Made by a program: the position numbers and the translations under genes. From JASEGV01 sp947085405 (GTDB lineage: Bacteria > Bacteroidota > Ignavibacteria > UBA10030 > BY39), in assembly GCA_947085405.1 (NCBI GenBank), contig CAMTWO010000014.1, positions 1 through 64,000 of the forward strand: 64,000 bases of DNA, in the 5' to 3' direction. This document shows positions 41,550-51,311 of this stretch, one piece after another. The notes below the pieces were generated by a model. The model was not told the origin of the DNA and searched no databases. It worked only from the letters and a program-made list of their open reading frames with translations. Numbering within the stretch: the first letter of the stretch is position 1; each line of letters begins with the position of its first letter.

Positions 41550-44500
41550 ATGATAGACACTTACCTAAAAGAAATCGCTGCGAAAACTCAAAGAGGTGAT
41601 GCAAGAGAAGAGTCTTACTATTCTATTCTGGAAACATTTCTCAAGGAATACTCACAGGCTAAACTAAAAAAGAAAATAGAGATTACTGTTCTACCTAAAA
41701 AAACAGAAGCTGGTAATCCCGATTTCCGGATATGGGATGGTGTGCATTCGCAGGTAGGTTATATTGAAGCTAAACCGCCCACTGCAAATCTGGATGATAT
41801 CGAGGAATCGGAACAGTTGCAGCGCTACATCGAAACTTTTCCAAATCTTATACTCACGAACTTCTATGAATTCCGCCTTTACCGGCACGGCAAATTATTG
41901 ACATCCGTTTTACTTGCACGACCGTTCATTGCGGCAAAAGGAAAAATTATTCCGCCCGCCGAGCATACGGAAGAATTCTTTGCCCTGCTTGAAAAGTTTT
42001 TTCAATTTTCTCTTCCACAGGAATTCACCGCCGAAACACTTGCTCGAGAACTTGCGAGTCGCACACGTTTTCTCCGCGATCAGGTAATAACAGCGGAGTT
42101 ACGCGAAGCATCGACACCCGGAGCTAAGAAGATTTTCGGATTTTACGAGGCGTTTCAAAAACATCTTATCGCAAATCTTAAACCGGAACAATTTGCAGAC
42201 CTTTATGCACAAACGATTACGTATGGATTGTTCGCCGCACGAACAAGAGCCAACAATTCCTTCAACAGAAAAATCGCATACGACTTAATTCCAAAGACAA
42301 TCGGTATCCTGCGCGAGATTTTCCATTTCATTTCGTTCGATCCACCAGAGCAGTTACAAGCCACAGTCGATGATATCGCCGAAGTTCTTGCTGCCGCCGA
42401 TGTAAAGAAAATTCTACACCAGTATTTCGATGAAGGCAAAGGAAGCGATCCGATCTTCCATTTCTACGAGACGTTCCTTGCTGAGTACAATCCGCAAGAA
42501 CGAGAGAGAAGAGGAGTTTACTATACACCTGAGCCGGTTGTTTCATACATCGTCCGTTCGCTCAATATAATTCTTAAAGAAAAATTCGGACGCGAAGATG
42601 GATTTGCTACTCCAAGCGTTACAGTACTCGACCCTGCCGGCGGAACATTGACATTTCTTGCTGAAGCGGCAAAGCTTGCAGTTGAAGAATTTGTTTCAAA
42701 GTACGGCGATGGTTCTCGCCGCAAATTTATTGAAGACCACATACTGAAACATTTCTTTGCTTTCGAATTAATGATGGCTCCGTACGCGGCGGGACATTTG
42801 AAGATGGGCTACCTGCTCGAAGAATTGGGGCATAAACTAAGCGGCGATGAGCGATTTCAATTTTATTTGACGAACACATTAGAGATGGAAGAGCTTGCGC
42901 AAACTTCGTTGCCGGGAATGTCTTCACTCTCGGAAGAATCTCATCTTGCTGGACAGGTGAAAAAGAAACAGCCCATTCTTGTTGTGCTTGGCAATCCTCC
43001 CTATTCAGGACACTCTGTAAATAAGGGAGAGTGGATTTCGGAACTCATAGAAACTTACAAAAAAGTGAATGGTGAACCGCTCGGTGAAAAAAATCCAAAG
43101 TGGCTACAGGACGATTATGTGAAGTTCATACGATTTGCACAATGGAAAATTGATCAGGTTGGTGAAGGGGTACTCGGCTTCATAACGAACCACAGTTATC
43201 TCGATAATCCCACGTTCCGTGGTATGCGGCAATCGTTGATGAACTCGTTTGATGAAATTTATCTGCTCGATTTACACGGCAATTCATTGAAAAAAGAAAA
43301 AGCCCCAAATGGCTCAAAAGATGAAAACGTGTTCGATATACAACAGGGCGTTGCCATCGGATTGTTTGTGAAGAAGAAAAAGCACAAAGGTGAGAAGAAA
43401 ATTTTCCATGCAGATTTATGGGGGCTACAAGAACAAAAATATAAAAAGCTAACAACACTAAACCTCAAGACGGTAAAGTGGAAACAATTAAAACCAAGTT
43501 CACCATTATATTTGTTTGTGCCGAGAGATGAAAAACGCTCACTCAAATATCAAGCGTATCCAAGCATACAGGAAATTTTTCCGGTGAATAGTGTCGGTGT
43601 AGTAACGGCACGAGATAACTTTGTAATTGATTTTGACCGGAGAGAGCTTGAAAGGAGAATAACGCAGTTTACGGAATCTTCGTTAGATGATATTTTTATT
43701 GCTAAGACATATCATTTAAAAGATACAGGTGCATGGGAATTAGGTAATGCGAGAAAAGCAATTTATAGAGATGAAGATTGGAAAGAACATTTTACTCGAA
43801 CGCTTTACAGACCCTTTGATGTACGTGAGATATTTTATCATAGCGCTCTCGTGGAACGTTCCAGAAATGAAGTCATGCAACATATGATGCAGGATAATTT
43901 GGCTCTATTACTTACCAACCGACATCCTGTTGGTGAATATAATGATGTTTTTGTTGGAGATAAGATTATTGAAGGACATGTTTTATCAGGCGCATTGGGT
44001 ATTAGTTATGTTTTTCCACTTTATCTTTATCCTGAACGGAAGAAAAGTAGGTCCGGAGGCGGAATTACCATGATGTTGTTTGAGCCAGAAGCACCATACG
44101 GAACCGGGAAAAAAATTCCTAGTATTGCTCCGAATATTTTTGAGATGCTAACAGAGGCTTACAAAAAACAGCCAAGCCCGGAAGATATTTTCTATTACAT
44201 CTACGGAGTGTTGTATTCTAATGCATACCGCCAAAAGTACGCAGAGTTTTTGAAGACGGATTTCCCGAGAGTGCCGTTTACATCGAGCTACAAAGTGTTT
44301 AAGTCGTTGGCAGAAAAGGGAGAAGCACTCGTTGCCCTTCATCTTCTAAAATCAAAGAAGTTCGGCAAATCAATTGCACGCTGTGAAGGTAAAGGAGATA
44401 ACAGAGTTGAGAAAGTAACATACGACGAAAAAAAGAAACGAGTATATTTTAATCCGTCGCAATACTTTGCCGGTGTTACAAAAGAGATATGGGAGTATCA

Positions 44501-44678
44501 CATCGGCGGATATCAAGTTGCGGCGAAGTGGCTGAAAGACCGTAAAGGGAGAACGCTCTCATCGGAAGAAGTGAGCAATTATTGCAAGGTTGTTACAGCT
44601 TTGGCGGAGACAATAAAACTTCAAGAGGGATTGGATGAGTTGTTTAAAGAAGTTGAGAGAAATATTCTAAGTTCTTAG
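41550..44678 (+). CDS. Second single-chain type IIG restriction-modification enzyme
   Basis: The protein has 1042 residues from the ATG at 41550. A start 36 bp earlier adds a hydrophobic stretch, and neither has a clear ribosome site. The N-terminal nuclease part has NPDFRIWDG followed by VGYIEAKPP (about 54-76), a PD-x-ExK pattern. A helical linker leads to the gamma-class N6-adenine methyltransferase, with RRGVYYTPEPVVSYIVRSL, motif I LDPAGGTLTFLAEA (about 360) and motif IV LGNPPYSGHS (about 480). The C-terminal target-recognition region follows. There is no helicase domain, so it is unlike type ISP enzymes. It is unrelated in detail to the enzyme at 0.9-3.9 kb. It sits between the ribosomal and lipoate operons, 12 bp from the convergent lipA, which suggests an accessory insertion. 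Confidence 0.88.
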   Translation: MIDTYLKEIAAKTQRGDAREESYYSILETFLKEYSQAKLKKKIEITVLPKKTEAGNPDFRIWDGVHSQVGYIEAKPPTANLDDIEESEQLQRYIETFPNLILTNFYEFRLYRHGKLLTSVLLARPFIAAKGKIIPPAEHTEEFFALLEKFFQFSLPQEFTAETLARELASRTRFLRDQVITAELREASTPGAKKIFGFYEAFQKHLIANLKPEQFADLYAQTITYGLFAARTRANNSFNRKIAYDLIPKTIGILREIFHFISFDPPEQLQATVDDIAEVLAAADVKKILHQYFDEGKGSDPIFHFYETFLAEYNPQERERRGVYYTPEPVVSYIVRSLNIILKEKFGREDGFATPSVTVLDPAGGTLTFLAEAAKLAVEEFVSKYGDGSRRKFIEDHILKHFFAFELMMAPYAAGHLKMGYLLEELGHKLSGDERFQFYLTNTLEMEELAQTSLPGMSSLSEESHLAGQVKKKQPILVVLGNPPYSGHSVNKGEWISELIETYKKVNGEPLGEKNPKWLQDDYVKFIRFAQWKIDQVGEGVLGFITNHSYLDNPTFRGMRQSLMNSFDEIYLLDLHGNSLKKEKAPNGSKDENVFDIQQGVAIGLFVKKKKHKGEKKIFHADLWGLQEQKYKKLTTLNLKTVKWKQLKPSSPLYLFVPRDEKRSLKYQAYPSIQEIFPVNSVGVVTARDNFVIDFDRRELERRITQFTESSLDDIFIAKTYHLKDTGAWELGNARKAIYRDEDWKEHFTRTLYRPFDVREIFYHSALVERSRNEVMQHMMQDNLALLLTNRHPVGEYNDVFVGDKIIEGHVLSGALGISYVFPLYLYPERKKSRSGGGITMMLFEPEAPYGTGKKIPSIAPNIFEMLTEAYKKQPSPEDIFYYIYGVLYSNAYRQKYAEFLKTDFPRVPFTSSYKVFKSLAEKGEALVALHLLKSKKFGKSIARCEGKGDNRVEKVTYDEKKKRVYFNPSQYFAGVTKEIWEYHIGGYQVAAKWLKDRKGRTLSSEEVSNYCKVVTALAETIKLQEGLDELFKEVERNILSS

Positions 44679-44690
44679 GGAAAAACTATT

Positions 44691-45557
44691 TTAAATTTGT
44701 TTTTCCGCATGATATGATGACCTCACTAACGGACCGGACTCGACATGTATGAATCCTAACTCCACTCCCTTCTCTTTCAACATTTTAAATTCATCGGGAT
44801 GGACAAAACGTGCAACGGGCAAGTGCTCTTTCGTCGGCTGCAGATATTGTCCGAGCGTTAAAATGTTGCAATCAACTTTCCGTAAATCTCTCATCACCTC
44901 AATTACCTCTTCGAGATTCTCGCCGAGTCCCAACATTAAACCCGACTTCGTAGTAAATCCTCTCTTCTTTGCTCGATGCAAAAGATCGAGCGACCGTTCA
45001 TACTTAGCTTGCGGACGAACTGTTAGATACAGGCGTGGGACAGTTTCAATATTGTGGTTGAGAACATCCGGGAAAGCATTCAACACAATGTTGAGTGCAA
45101 ATTCATCTCCTTTGAAATCCGGTATCAGCACTTCTACTTTGCAACTGGGACTTGCTTCACGAATTTTCCGTATCGTATCGGCAAAAATTGTAGCGCCACC
45201 GTCGTACAACTCATCGCGATTGACTGAAGTGATTACTGCATATTTCACATTCATCAACTTTACAGCATCGGCAACACGACGCGGCTCGTCGGCATCAAGT
45301 TCTGTCGGCATTCCGGTTTTTACTGCACAGAATCCACAACTGCGTGTACAAATATCTCCGAGAATCATAAATGTAGCCGTGCCGCTGTTCCAGCACTCGC
45401 CCATATTCGGGCAGCGAGCTTCTCCGCAAACTGTGTGAAGCCGATGTTCATCAATAAGTCTCTTTAAACCATAATATATCTCACCGCTCGGAATACGGGC
45501 TTTAAGCCAATCAGGTCGAGCAGCACGAATGGTTTCTTTAACTTCATCTATAGGCAT
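44691..45557 (-). CDS. lipA: Lipoyl synthase
   Basis: The protein has 288 residues. The radical-SAM cluster motif CTRSCGFCAV (CxxxCxxC) and the auxiliary-cluster motif CGEARCPNMGECW are both present. HNIETVPRLYLTVRPQAKYE and SGLMLGLGE follow, and the C-terminal Arg-Ser-Ser-Tyr-His-Ala motif closes the protein. It inserts two sulfurs into octanoyl groups. It is the last gene of the lipoate/dehydrogenase run. Confidence 0.97.
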   Translation of the reverse strand: MPIDEVKETIRAARPDWLKARIPSGEIYYGLKRLIDEHRLHTVCGEARCPNMGECWNSGTATFMILGDICTRSCGFCAVKTGMPTELDADEPRRVADAVKLMNVKYAVITSVNRDELYDGGATIFADTIRKIREASPSCKVEVLIPDFKGDEFALNIVLNAFPDVLNHNIETVPRLYLTVRPQAKYERSLDLLHRAKKRGFTTKSGLMLGLGENLEEVIEVMRDLRKVDCNILTLGQYLQPTKEHLPVARFVHPDEFKMLKEKGVELGFIHVESGPLVRSSYHAEKQI

Positions 45558-45620
45558 AAATTTTTAATTTTCATTCGTATTTTGATCCTTTAAGATTGTT
45601 TAGAGTTTAGGATTTTGTAT

Positions 45621-46928
45621 TTAGGATTTAGATTCGAATTCTTCGAGATATTTCACAACTCTCTCAACAAACATACCGCCGAGTGCTCCGTCTATTATGC
45701 GGTGATCGAAGGATAAAGTAAGATACGAGATTGACCGGATTGCAATTGCATCATTTCCGCCTCCGGCGGATATTACTACCGGCTGCTTTTTAATTGCCCC
45801 GATTCCAAGTATAGCAACGTTCGGTTGAGCAATTATCGGAATTCCTATAATATTTCCAAACACACCATAGTTTGTGAATGTAAAAGAGGCGCCCTCAATA
45901 TCTGAAGGAACTAATCTTTTGTTGCGTGTTCGAATAGCAAGGTCGTTGATAGCACGTGCCAATCCGATAAAATTTTTCTCGTCTGCATTTTTTATTACCG
46001 GCACGATAAGCCCCTGCTCGGAAGCTACTGCCATACCCAAGTTGATAAATTTCTTAACTATAATTTTATCTCCTTCCACAGAACTGTTTACGAGTGGAAA
46101 ATCTTTCAGCGCCTTCACAACTGCGGCAGCAATAAAAGGAGTGTAAGTTAATTTGTAGCCCTCAGCTTTTTCGAAATCCGCCGCATTAGCTTCCCGATAT
46201 TTCACAATGTTCGTCATATCGCACTCTGATATTGCCTGCACGTGCGGCGAGGTTGCAACGCTGTTCACCATGTGGTGAGCCATTTTTTGAATAACGTTGC
46301 TCATCTGCAAAATTTCATATTTCGGTGCCGGATATTTTGCAACCAACTCACCCGCATCAACAACTTTCATAGTGGTTTCAACACGCGGCGCGGTTGGTTT
46401 GGAAACTTCCTCTTGAACTACAGGGGGAGCTTTACGAGTCTGTAAATAACCCATAATGTCTTTCTTACTTACACGTCCACCGATACCTGTGCCAGGAATG
46501 TTTTCCAATTCAGTCATCGAAATTCCTTCTTCACGCGCGACAGTCAAAACAAGTGGTGAATAGAATCTACCGACCGATGGTTTCTCAACTTTTTCAATCG
46601 GCTTCGGTTCGACCTTTATTGCGGGTTCTACTTTTTCAACTGTTGGTGTTGGCGGTGAGACTTCGGCAGCGACCACAGCGCCCGCTTCGGTCTCTATTTC
46701 TGCGATCACTGTTTTAATTGCAATAGTCTCCTGCTCTTTGAACAATATTTTTGTAACAACACCCTCAGCGGGCGATGGGATTTCGGAATCCACTTTATCG
46801 GTACTGATTTCGAGTAACGTTTCATCTTTTTTAATTTTGTCGCCCACGTTTTTATACCATTTAACTATTGTGCCTTCGGTTAAACTTTCGCCCAACTGCG
46901 GCATTATAACTTCAACTTTTGCCATCAT
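45621..46928 (-). CDS. 2-oxoacid dehydrogenase E2 (dihydrolipoamide acyltransferase)
   Basis: The protein has 435 residues. One lipoyl domain (about 3-77) carries the lipoylated Lys in LEISTDKVDSEIPSPAEGVV. A P/V/E-rich linker is followed by the E3-binding domain (YSPLVLTVAREEGI, then IPGTGIGGRVSKKDI). The catalytic domain has FTFTNYGVFGNIIGIPII and the active-site SFDHRIIDGALGG. The acyl specificity, pyruvate or branched-chain, cannot be decided. It begins with MM, and AGAGG precedes. It lies between E1 and lipA. Confidence 0.95.
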   Translation of the reverse strand: MMAKVEVIMPQLGESLTEGTIVKWYKNVGDKIKKDETLLEISTDKVDSEIPSPAEGVVTKILFKEQETIAIKTVIAEIETEAGAVVAAEVSPPTPTVEKVEPAIKVEPKPIEKVEKPSVGRFYSPLVLTVAREEGISMTELENIPGTGIGGRVSKKDIMGYLQTRKAPPVVQEEVSKPTAPRVETTMKVVDAGELVAKYPAPKYEILQMSNVIQKMAHHMVNSVATSPHVQAISECDMTNIVKYREANAADFEKAEGYKLTYTPFIAAAVVKALKDFPLVNSSVEGDKIIVKKFINLGMAVASEQGLIVPVIKNADEKNFIGLARAINDLAIRTRNKRLVPSDIEGASFTFTNYGVFGNIIGIPIIAQPNVAILGIGAIKKQPVVISAGGGNDAIAIRSISYLTLSFDHRIIDGALGGMFVERVVKYLEEFESKS

Positions 46929-47021
46929 AAACCTCTTTCGATTTTAGATTTTATAATTCAAATTTTAGATTGCTAATATATTTCACAAAATGCTCTATGC
47001 TCATCGCGCAATGCTCTATGC

Positions 47022-49094
47022 TTAATATTCTGCTAACTTCTCAAGTGCATTAATAATATCTTGAGTCTGTGGAAGCATAGCATACTCAAGCTGAGGTGCA
47101 TACGGAACCGGTGAATCTTTTGCTCCAACTCGCATTATCGGTCCGTCCAAATATTCAAACGCTTCGTTAGAAATAATTGCAGCCAACTCGCCGCCGAATC
47201 CGCTGAACAAAGTGTCTTCATGAACGATAAGTGCTTTGCCGGTTTTCTTTACTGATTTTATAATTGCATCTTTATCGAGCGGGTTGAGTGTTCTTAAATC
47301 TATAACTTCTACATCAACGCCTCGCTCTTCCAATTTTCGCGCTGCTTCAAGGGAGCGCTGCACCATCATTCCATAAGTGATGATTGTGATATCTTCACCT
47401 TTGCGTTTTACTTTTGCTAACCCGAAAGGAATTAAGTAATCGGCATCTGGTTCCGGTGTTGCTGCAAAACTTTGACGATACATTCCTTTGTGTTCAAGGA
47501 AAATTACCGGGTCGGCACAACGACATGCATGCTTCAACAATCCTTTTGCATCTGCGGCGTTTGATGGAAATACAACACGCAAACCGGGACTGTGTGTGAA
47601 GAACGACTCGATTGATTGACTATGATAAAGTCCGCCGTGAATATATCCGCCAACCGCGACACGAATTACAACAGGGGATGTCCAACTGTTGTTCGATCGG
47701 TATCGCATCATCGACAACTCATCACGAATTTGCATAAAAGCGGGCCAGATGTAATCGCCAAATTGAATTTCAACAACCGGCTTCCATCCCCGCAATGCTA
47801 AACCGATTGCAGTGCCAACAATACTCGCTTCGGCTAACGGAGAATTGAAAACTCTCCCTTTACCAAACTTCGCCGTGAGTCCTTTAGTAACTGTAAATAC
47901 TCCCCCTTTATCGCCGGCAACATCTTCGCCGTAAATTACCATTTTCGGATTTCGCTCTAACTCTTCCGCGAGTGCGTGGTTGATTGCATCCACCATCACC
48001 ACATTTGTTCCGCTAAATTCTTTTTCAACAAATTTATCTTTATTGATTACTTCCTCGGAAGAATAAACATAAAGCCCGACCGTCGATTCATCAGCTTGTT
48101 TTTGTGTTTCAGTCCAATCGGCAAGGTCATCTACTTCCTTTGTTATAGCATTTCTAATTTCTTGAATTTGTTCGGTGTTTAGAATTCCTTTTTCGATTAG
48201 ATGAGCCTCAAATTTTGGAATCGGATCGCGCACTTTATCTTTTTCAAGTTCTTCAGCCGAACGGTATTTTCTTTGATCATCGGATGAAGAGTGTGGTAAA
48301 AGTCGGACTACATCCGATTCGATAAGTGCAGGTCCTTGCCCTCTTCTGGCTTTTGCAACTGCGTCAAGTGCCGCTTCATAGACTTCGAAGAAATCGGTTC
48401 CATCCACAAAATATCTATTCAATCCTTTGAAACCTTCGGTGAGTGTGAATATCGAACCCGTTGCCATTTGTTCGGCAAGTGGAACTGATATCGCATATTT
48501 ATTATTTTGGATGTGAAAGATTACCGGAAACTTTTCGCGTGTCGACCAGTTTAACGCTTCCCAGAATTCACCTTCACTCGTAGTTCCTTCACCCGATGAA
48601 ACATAAACTACTTCATCGGTTCCCTCTTTTACAGCACCCATTGCAGTTCCTACTGCCTGTAAAAACTGTGTGCCGGTGCAACTTGATTGAGAAGGGATTC
48701 TTAATTTTTTATTCCCCCAATGGCAGGGCATTGCTCTGCCACCGGAACCGCCGGCTTCAGCCCGATGCAGGGCTTCTAATAAAATTCCTTTCGGAGTTTC
48801 GCCGAATCCTAAATTAAATGCAATATCCCGATAATACGGAAAAGCCCAGTCGTGAGATGACTTCATTGCTTTTGCAATAGCAATCTGTGCCGCCTCGTGC
48901 CCTGGTGCGCCGATGTGAAAAAATTGTTTCCCTTGTTTTAACAATGTTAACTGTTTCTCATCTAATTTTCTTGATAAAACCATCAACCTGTAAATTTCTT
49001 TCAATTCATCGTTAGATAAATTAGTTGCAGATTTTATTTTATACATTGGAAGTTCTTCTGATTTTATTATGTCAATATTTTTTCTTGGAGACAT
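47022..49094 (-). CDS. Fused 2-oxoacid dehydrogenase E1 alpha-beta
   Basis: The protein has 690 residues and contains both E1 subunits in one chain. The alpha half has the thiamine site (SSGEGTTSEGEFWEALNW, then IQNNKYAIS). The beta half starts near residue 355 with VMVDAINHALAEELERNPKM and YGEDVAGDKGGVF, and has SPLAEASIVGTAIGLALRG. The C-terminal transketolase fold includes ALIVHEDTLFSGFGGELAA. In most bacteria these are two genes. The ATG at 49094, inside the end of lipB, has AAGGA eight bases upstream and is preferred over M17. Confidence 0.95.
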   Translation of the reverse strand: MSPRKNIDIIKSEELPMYKIKSATNLSNDELKEIYRLMVLSRKLDEKQLTLLKQGKQFFHIGAPGHEAAQIAIAKAMKSSHDWAFPYYRDIAFNLGFGETPKGILLEALHRAEAGGSGGRAMPCHWGNKKLRIPSQSSCTGTQFLQAVGTAMGAVKEGTDEVVYVSSGEGTTSEGEFWEALNWSTREKFPVIFHIQNNKYAISVPLAEQMATGSIFTLTEGFKGLNRYFVDGTDFFEVYEAALDAVAKARRGQGPALIESDVVRLLPHSSSDDQRKYRSAEELEKDKVRDPIPKFEAHLIEKGILNTEQIQEIRNAITKEVDDLADWTETQKQADESTVGLYVYSSEEVINKDKFVEKEFSGTNVVMVDAINHALAEELERNPKMVIYGEDVAGDKGGVFTVTKGLTAKFGKGRVFNSPLAEASIVGTAIGLALRGWKPVVEIQFGDYIWPAFMQIRDELSMMRYRSNNSWTSPVVIRVAVGGYIHGGLYHSQSIESFFTHSPGLRVVFPSNAADAKGLLKHACRCADPVIFLEHKGMYRQSFAATPEPDADYLIPFGLAKVKRKGEDITIITYGMMVQRSLEAARKLEERGVDVEVIDLRTLNPLDKDAIIKSVKKTGKALIVHEDTLFSGFGGELAAIISNEAFEYLDGPIMRVGAKDSPVPYAPQLEYAMLPQTQDIINALEKLAEY

Positions 49095-49809
49095 TTATAT
49101 ATTCCTTTTCTTTCAATTGACGAATCTGTTCTGTTATTGATTTAAAAAAATCTTCTTTTTCGAGTATCAATATATTAACTTCGAATACTTTTTCAAAGTT
49201 CTTTATGATTGAATGATTGATTTCAGAAATATCGACTGCCCGATTCAACACTTGTTGAAGCGATGTTACACCTTTATGAAATATACCACACGGAATGATG
49301 CGGTCAAAATATGATAAATCGGTGTTCACGTTAAAAGCAAAACCGTGCATCGTAATCCAGCGGCTGATTTTGACTCCGATAGCTGCAATTTTATTATTGC
49401 CAACCCAGACACCAGTCATACCATCGGAACGCGTTCCGTGAATTTGAAAGTCCTTCAGAGTTAAAATTAAAACTTCTTCGATATCGCGTAAGTATTTGTG
49501 TGTATCTAAATAATAGTTGTTTAAATCTAAAATCGGATATCCGACTATTTGACCGGGACCGTGATAAGTGATATCACCGCCACGGTCATTAAAATAAACT
49601 TCAGCACCAGTTGTCCGTAATTCTTCTTCACTCGCTAAAAGGTGATTTCCGTTTCCACTTTTACCGATTGTATAAACGTGGTTGTGTTCGTTCAATAAAA
49701 GAATATCAGGAATTTTATTTTCAGCGCGCAACTCAAAAAGCTGTTTTTGCAAATCCCAGATTTCTTTGTAATCCGTGCGACCAAGGTATGTTGATATAAG
49801 CTGAGTCAT
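49072..49809 (-). CDS. lipB: Octanoyltransferase
   Basis: The protein has 245 residues. Hallmarks are RGGDITYHGPGQIVGYPILD, GNNKIAAIGVKISRWITMHG with the catalytic Lys, and IIPCGIFHKGVTSL with the catalytic Cys. It transfers octanoate from ACP to E2, before LipA. It overlaps the E1 gene by 23 bp, and its C-terminal tail is Lys/Glu-rich. Confidence 0.96.
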   Translation of the reverse strand: MTQLISTYLGRTDYKEIWDLQKQLFELRAENKIPDILLLNEHNHVYTIGKSGNGNHLLASEEELRTTGAEVYFNDRGGDITYHGPGQIVGYPILDLNNYYLDTHKYLRDIEEVLILTLKDFQIHGTRSDGMTGVWVGNNKIAAIGVKISRWITMHGFAFNVNTDLSYFDRIIPCGIFHKGVTSLQQVLNRAVDISEINHSIIKNFEKVFEVNILILEKEDFFKSITEQIRQLKEKEYINVSKKKY

Positions 49810-49819
49810 CTATTTTTAA

Positions 49820-49916
49820 AATCCGAAGCACTAAATCCGAATGTTTAGGATTTTGTCCGCCGCAGGCGGATTAGAATTTATTTAGAGATTCGAGATTCGA
49901 ATTTAGTATTTATTAT
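49820..49916. repeat. Dispersed intergenic repeat between lpdA and lipB
   Basis: The stretch has AATCCGAAGCACTAAATCCG followed by a small hairpin TCCGCC-GCA-GGCGGA (49856-49870), then GAGATTCGAGATTCGAAT. Similar strings (CGAAATCC.AA, TTAGGATTT) recur at 45590-45640, 51460-51650 and 53120-53160. It is not coding. Confidence 0.6.
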
Positions 49917-51311
49917 TCAAATATGTATTGCTTCACCCATTGCATTCGCCGCGGCTTCCATCACTGCTTCCGAAAGTGTCGGATGTGCGTGAACTGTTTT
50001 GATTAACTCGTGAGCAGTCGTGTCCAATGTTTTTGCGACTCCAAGTTCTGCAATCATCTCAGTTGCATCGCTTCCTAAAATATGTGCACCTAAAAGTCCG
50101 CCGTATTTTGCATCGAAGATTAATTTTACTAATCCATCGGTTTCACCGATTGCACGTGCTTTACCGCTCGCGGCAAATGGGAAACGACCAATCTTTAATT
50201 CATAACCTTGCTCGATGGCTTTATCTTCAGTCAACCCGATACTTGCAACTTGCGGCTGGCAATAAGTGCAGCCGGGTATATTTTCGTAATCCACAACCGG
50301 CGGATTTTTTCCGGCTATCGTTTCAACACAGGTTATTCCCTCTGCTGAAGCAACGTGAGCAAGCATGGGTGGACCAATTATATCACCGATAGCGTAAATA
50401 CCATCGACGTTCGTTTTGTAATATTCATCTACTTTAATAAAGCTCTTTTCATATTTAATTCCGATTTCATCCAAGCCGATATTCTCAACATTTCCTTGCA
50501 CACCGATAGCCATCAGGGTAACATCGCCCGCGATTTCTTTCGATCCATCTTTTGTTGAAACCGAAAGTCTTACGTTATCGCCTACAACAACTTTTTCTAC
50601 TTTTGTCTCGGTGAAAATTTCTATGCCTGCTTTCTTCAAGTTGCTTTCTAAAAGTTTTGTAATTTCCTTATCTTCGATCGGAAGGATACTCGGCATCATC
50701 TCAACGAGAGTTACTTTAGTCCCGAAAGTATTATAAAAATATGCAAACTCAACTCCGATAGCCCCGGCGCCGATAATCAGCATCGACTTTGGCGGTTCTT
50801 GCAAAATCATGGCTTCGGAACTGGATATAATTTTCTTACGGTCGATTTCAACACCGGGGATTGAACGCGGTCGCGCACCCGTCGCGATTATTATTTGCTT
50901 CGACTCGATGGTTTCTACCGGTTTACCCTCTTTACTTACTTCAATCTTACCTTTGCCGTTGATCTTACCATATCCAGAAATCAAATCAATTTTATGTTTC
51001 TTAAAAAGGTACTCGACACCTTTCGAATTGCGTAGCGCCACGTCGCGGCTGCGTTTGATTATTTTTTTGAAATCGAATTGAAGATTCTCATAACTAATCC
51101 CAAATTCGTTAGCGTGTTTAAAATGATTGTAGATTTCAGCATTCTTCAGAAGTGCTTTTGTTGGTATGCAGCCCCAGTTTAGGCATACACCGCCTAATTT
51201 ATCTTTTTCTATCACGACAGTTTTCAAACCTAATTGTGCAGCGCGGATTGCAGCAACATAACCACCCGGACCTCCGCCAATTATTGCAATATCGTATTTT
51301 TTATTTTCCAT
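49917..51311 (-). CDS. lpdA: Dihydrolipoyl dehydrogenase (E3)
   Basis: The protein has 464 residues. The FAD-binding start is DIAIIGGGPGGYVAAIRAAQ. The redox disulfide is in GGVCLNWGCIPTKALL. The NAD-binding motif is LIIGAGAIGVEFAYF, and the C-terminal active-site HAHPTLSEAVMEAA is present. It reoxidises dihydrolipoamide. It leads the lipoate/dehydrogenase run. Confidence 0.97.
   Translation of the reverse strand: MENKKYDIAIIGGGPGGYVAAIRAAQLGLKTVVIEKDKLGGVCLNWGCIPTKALLKNAEIYNHFKHANEFGISYENLQFDFKKIIKRSRDVALRNSKGVEYLFKKHKIDLISGYGKINGKGKIEVSKEGKPVETIESKQIIIATGARPRSIPGVEIDRKKIISSSEAMILQEPPKSMLIIGAGAIGVEFAYFYNTFGTKVTLVEMMPSILPIEDKEITKLLESNLKKAGIEIFTETKVEKVVVGDNVRLSVSTKDGSKEIAGDVTLMAIGVQGNVENIGLDEIGIKYEKSFIKVDEYYKTNVDGIYAIGDIIGPPMLAHVASAEGITCVETIAGKNPPVVDYENIPGCTYCQPQVASIGLTEDKAIEQGYELKIGRFPFAASGKARAIGETDGLVKLIFDAKYGGLLGAHILGSDATEMIAELGVAKTLDTTAHELIKTVHAHPTLSEAVMEAAANAMGEAIHI

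Noticed and set aside
41550..44678. Type ISP or BREX PglX enzyme
   Set aside because: There is no helicase domain in the chain and no BREX gene around. Nuclease plus methylase plus recognition region fits type IIG.
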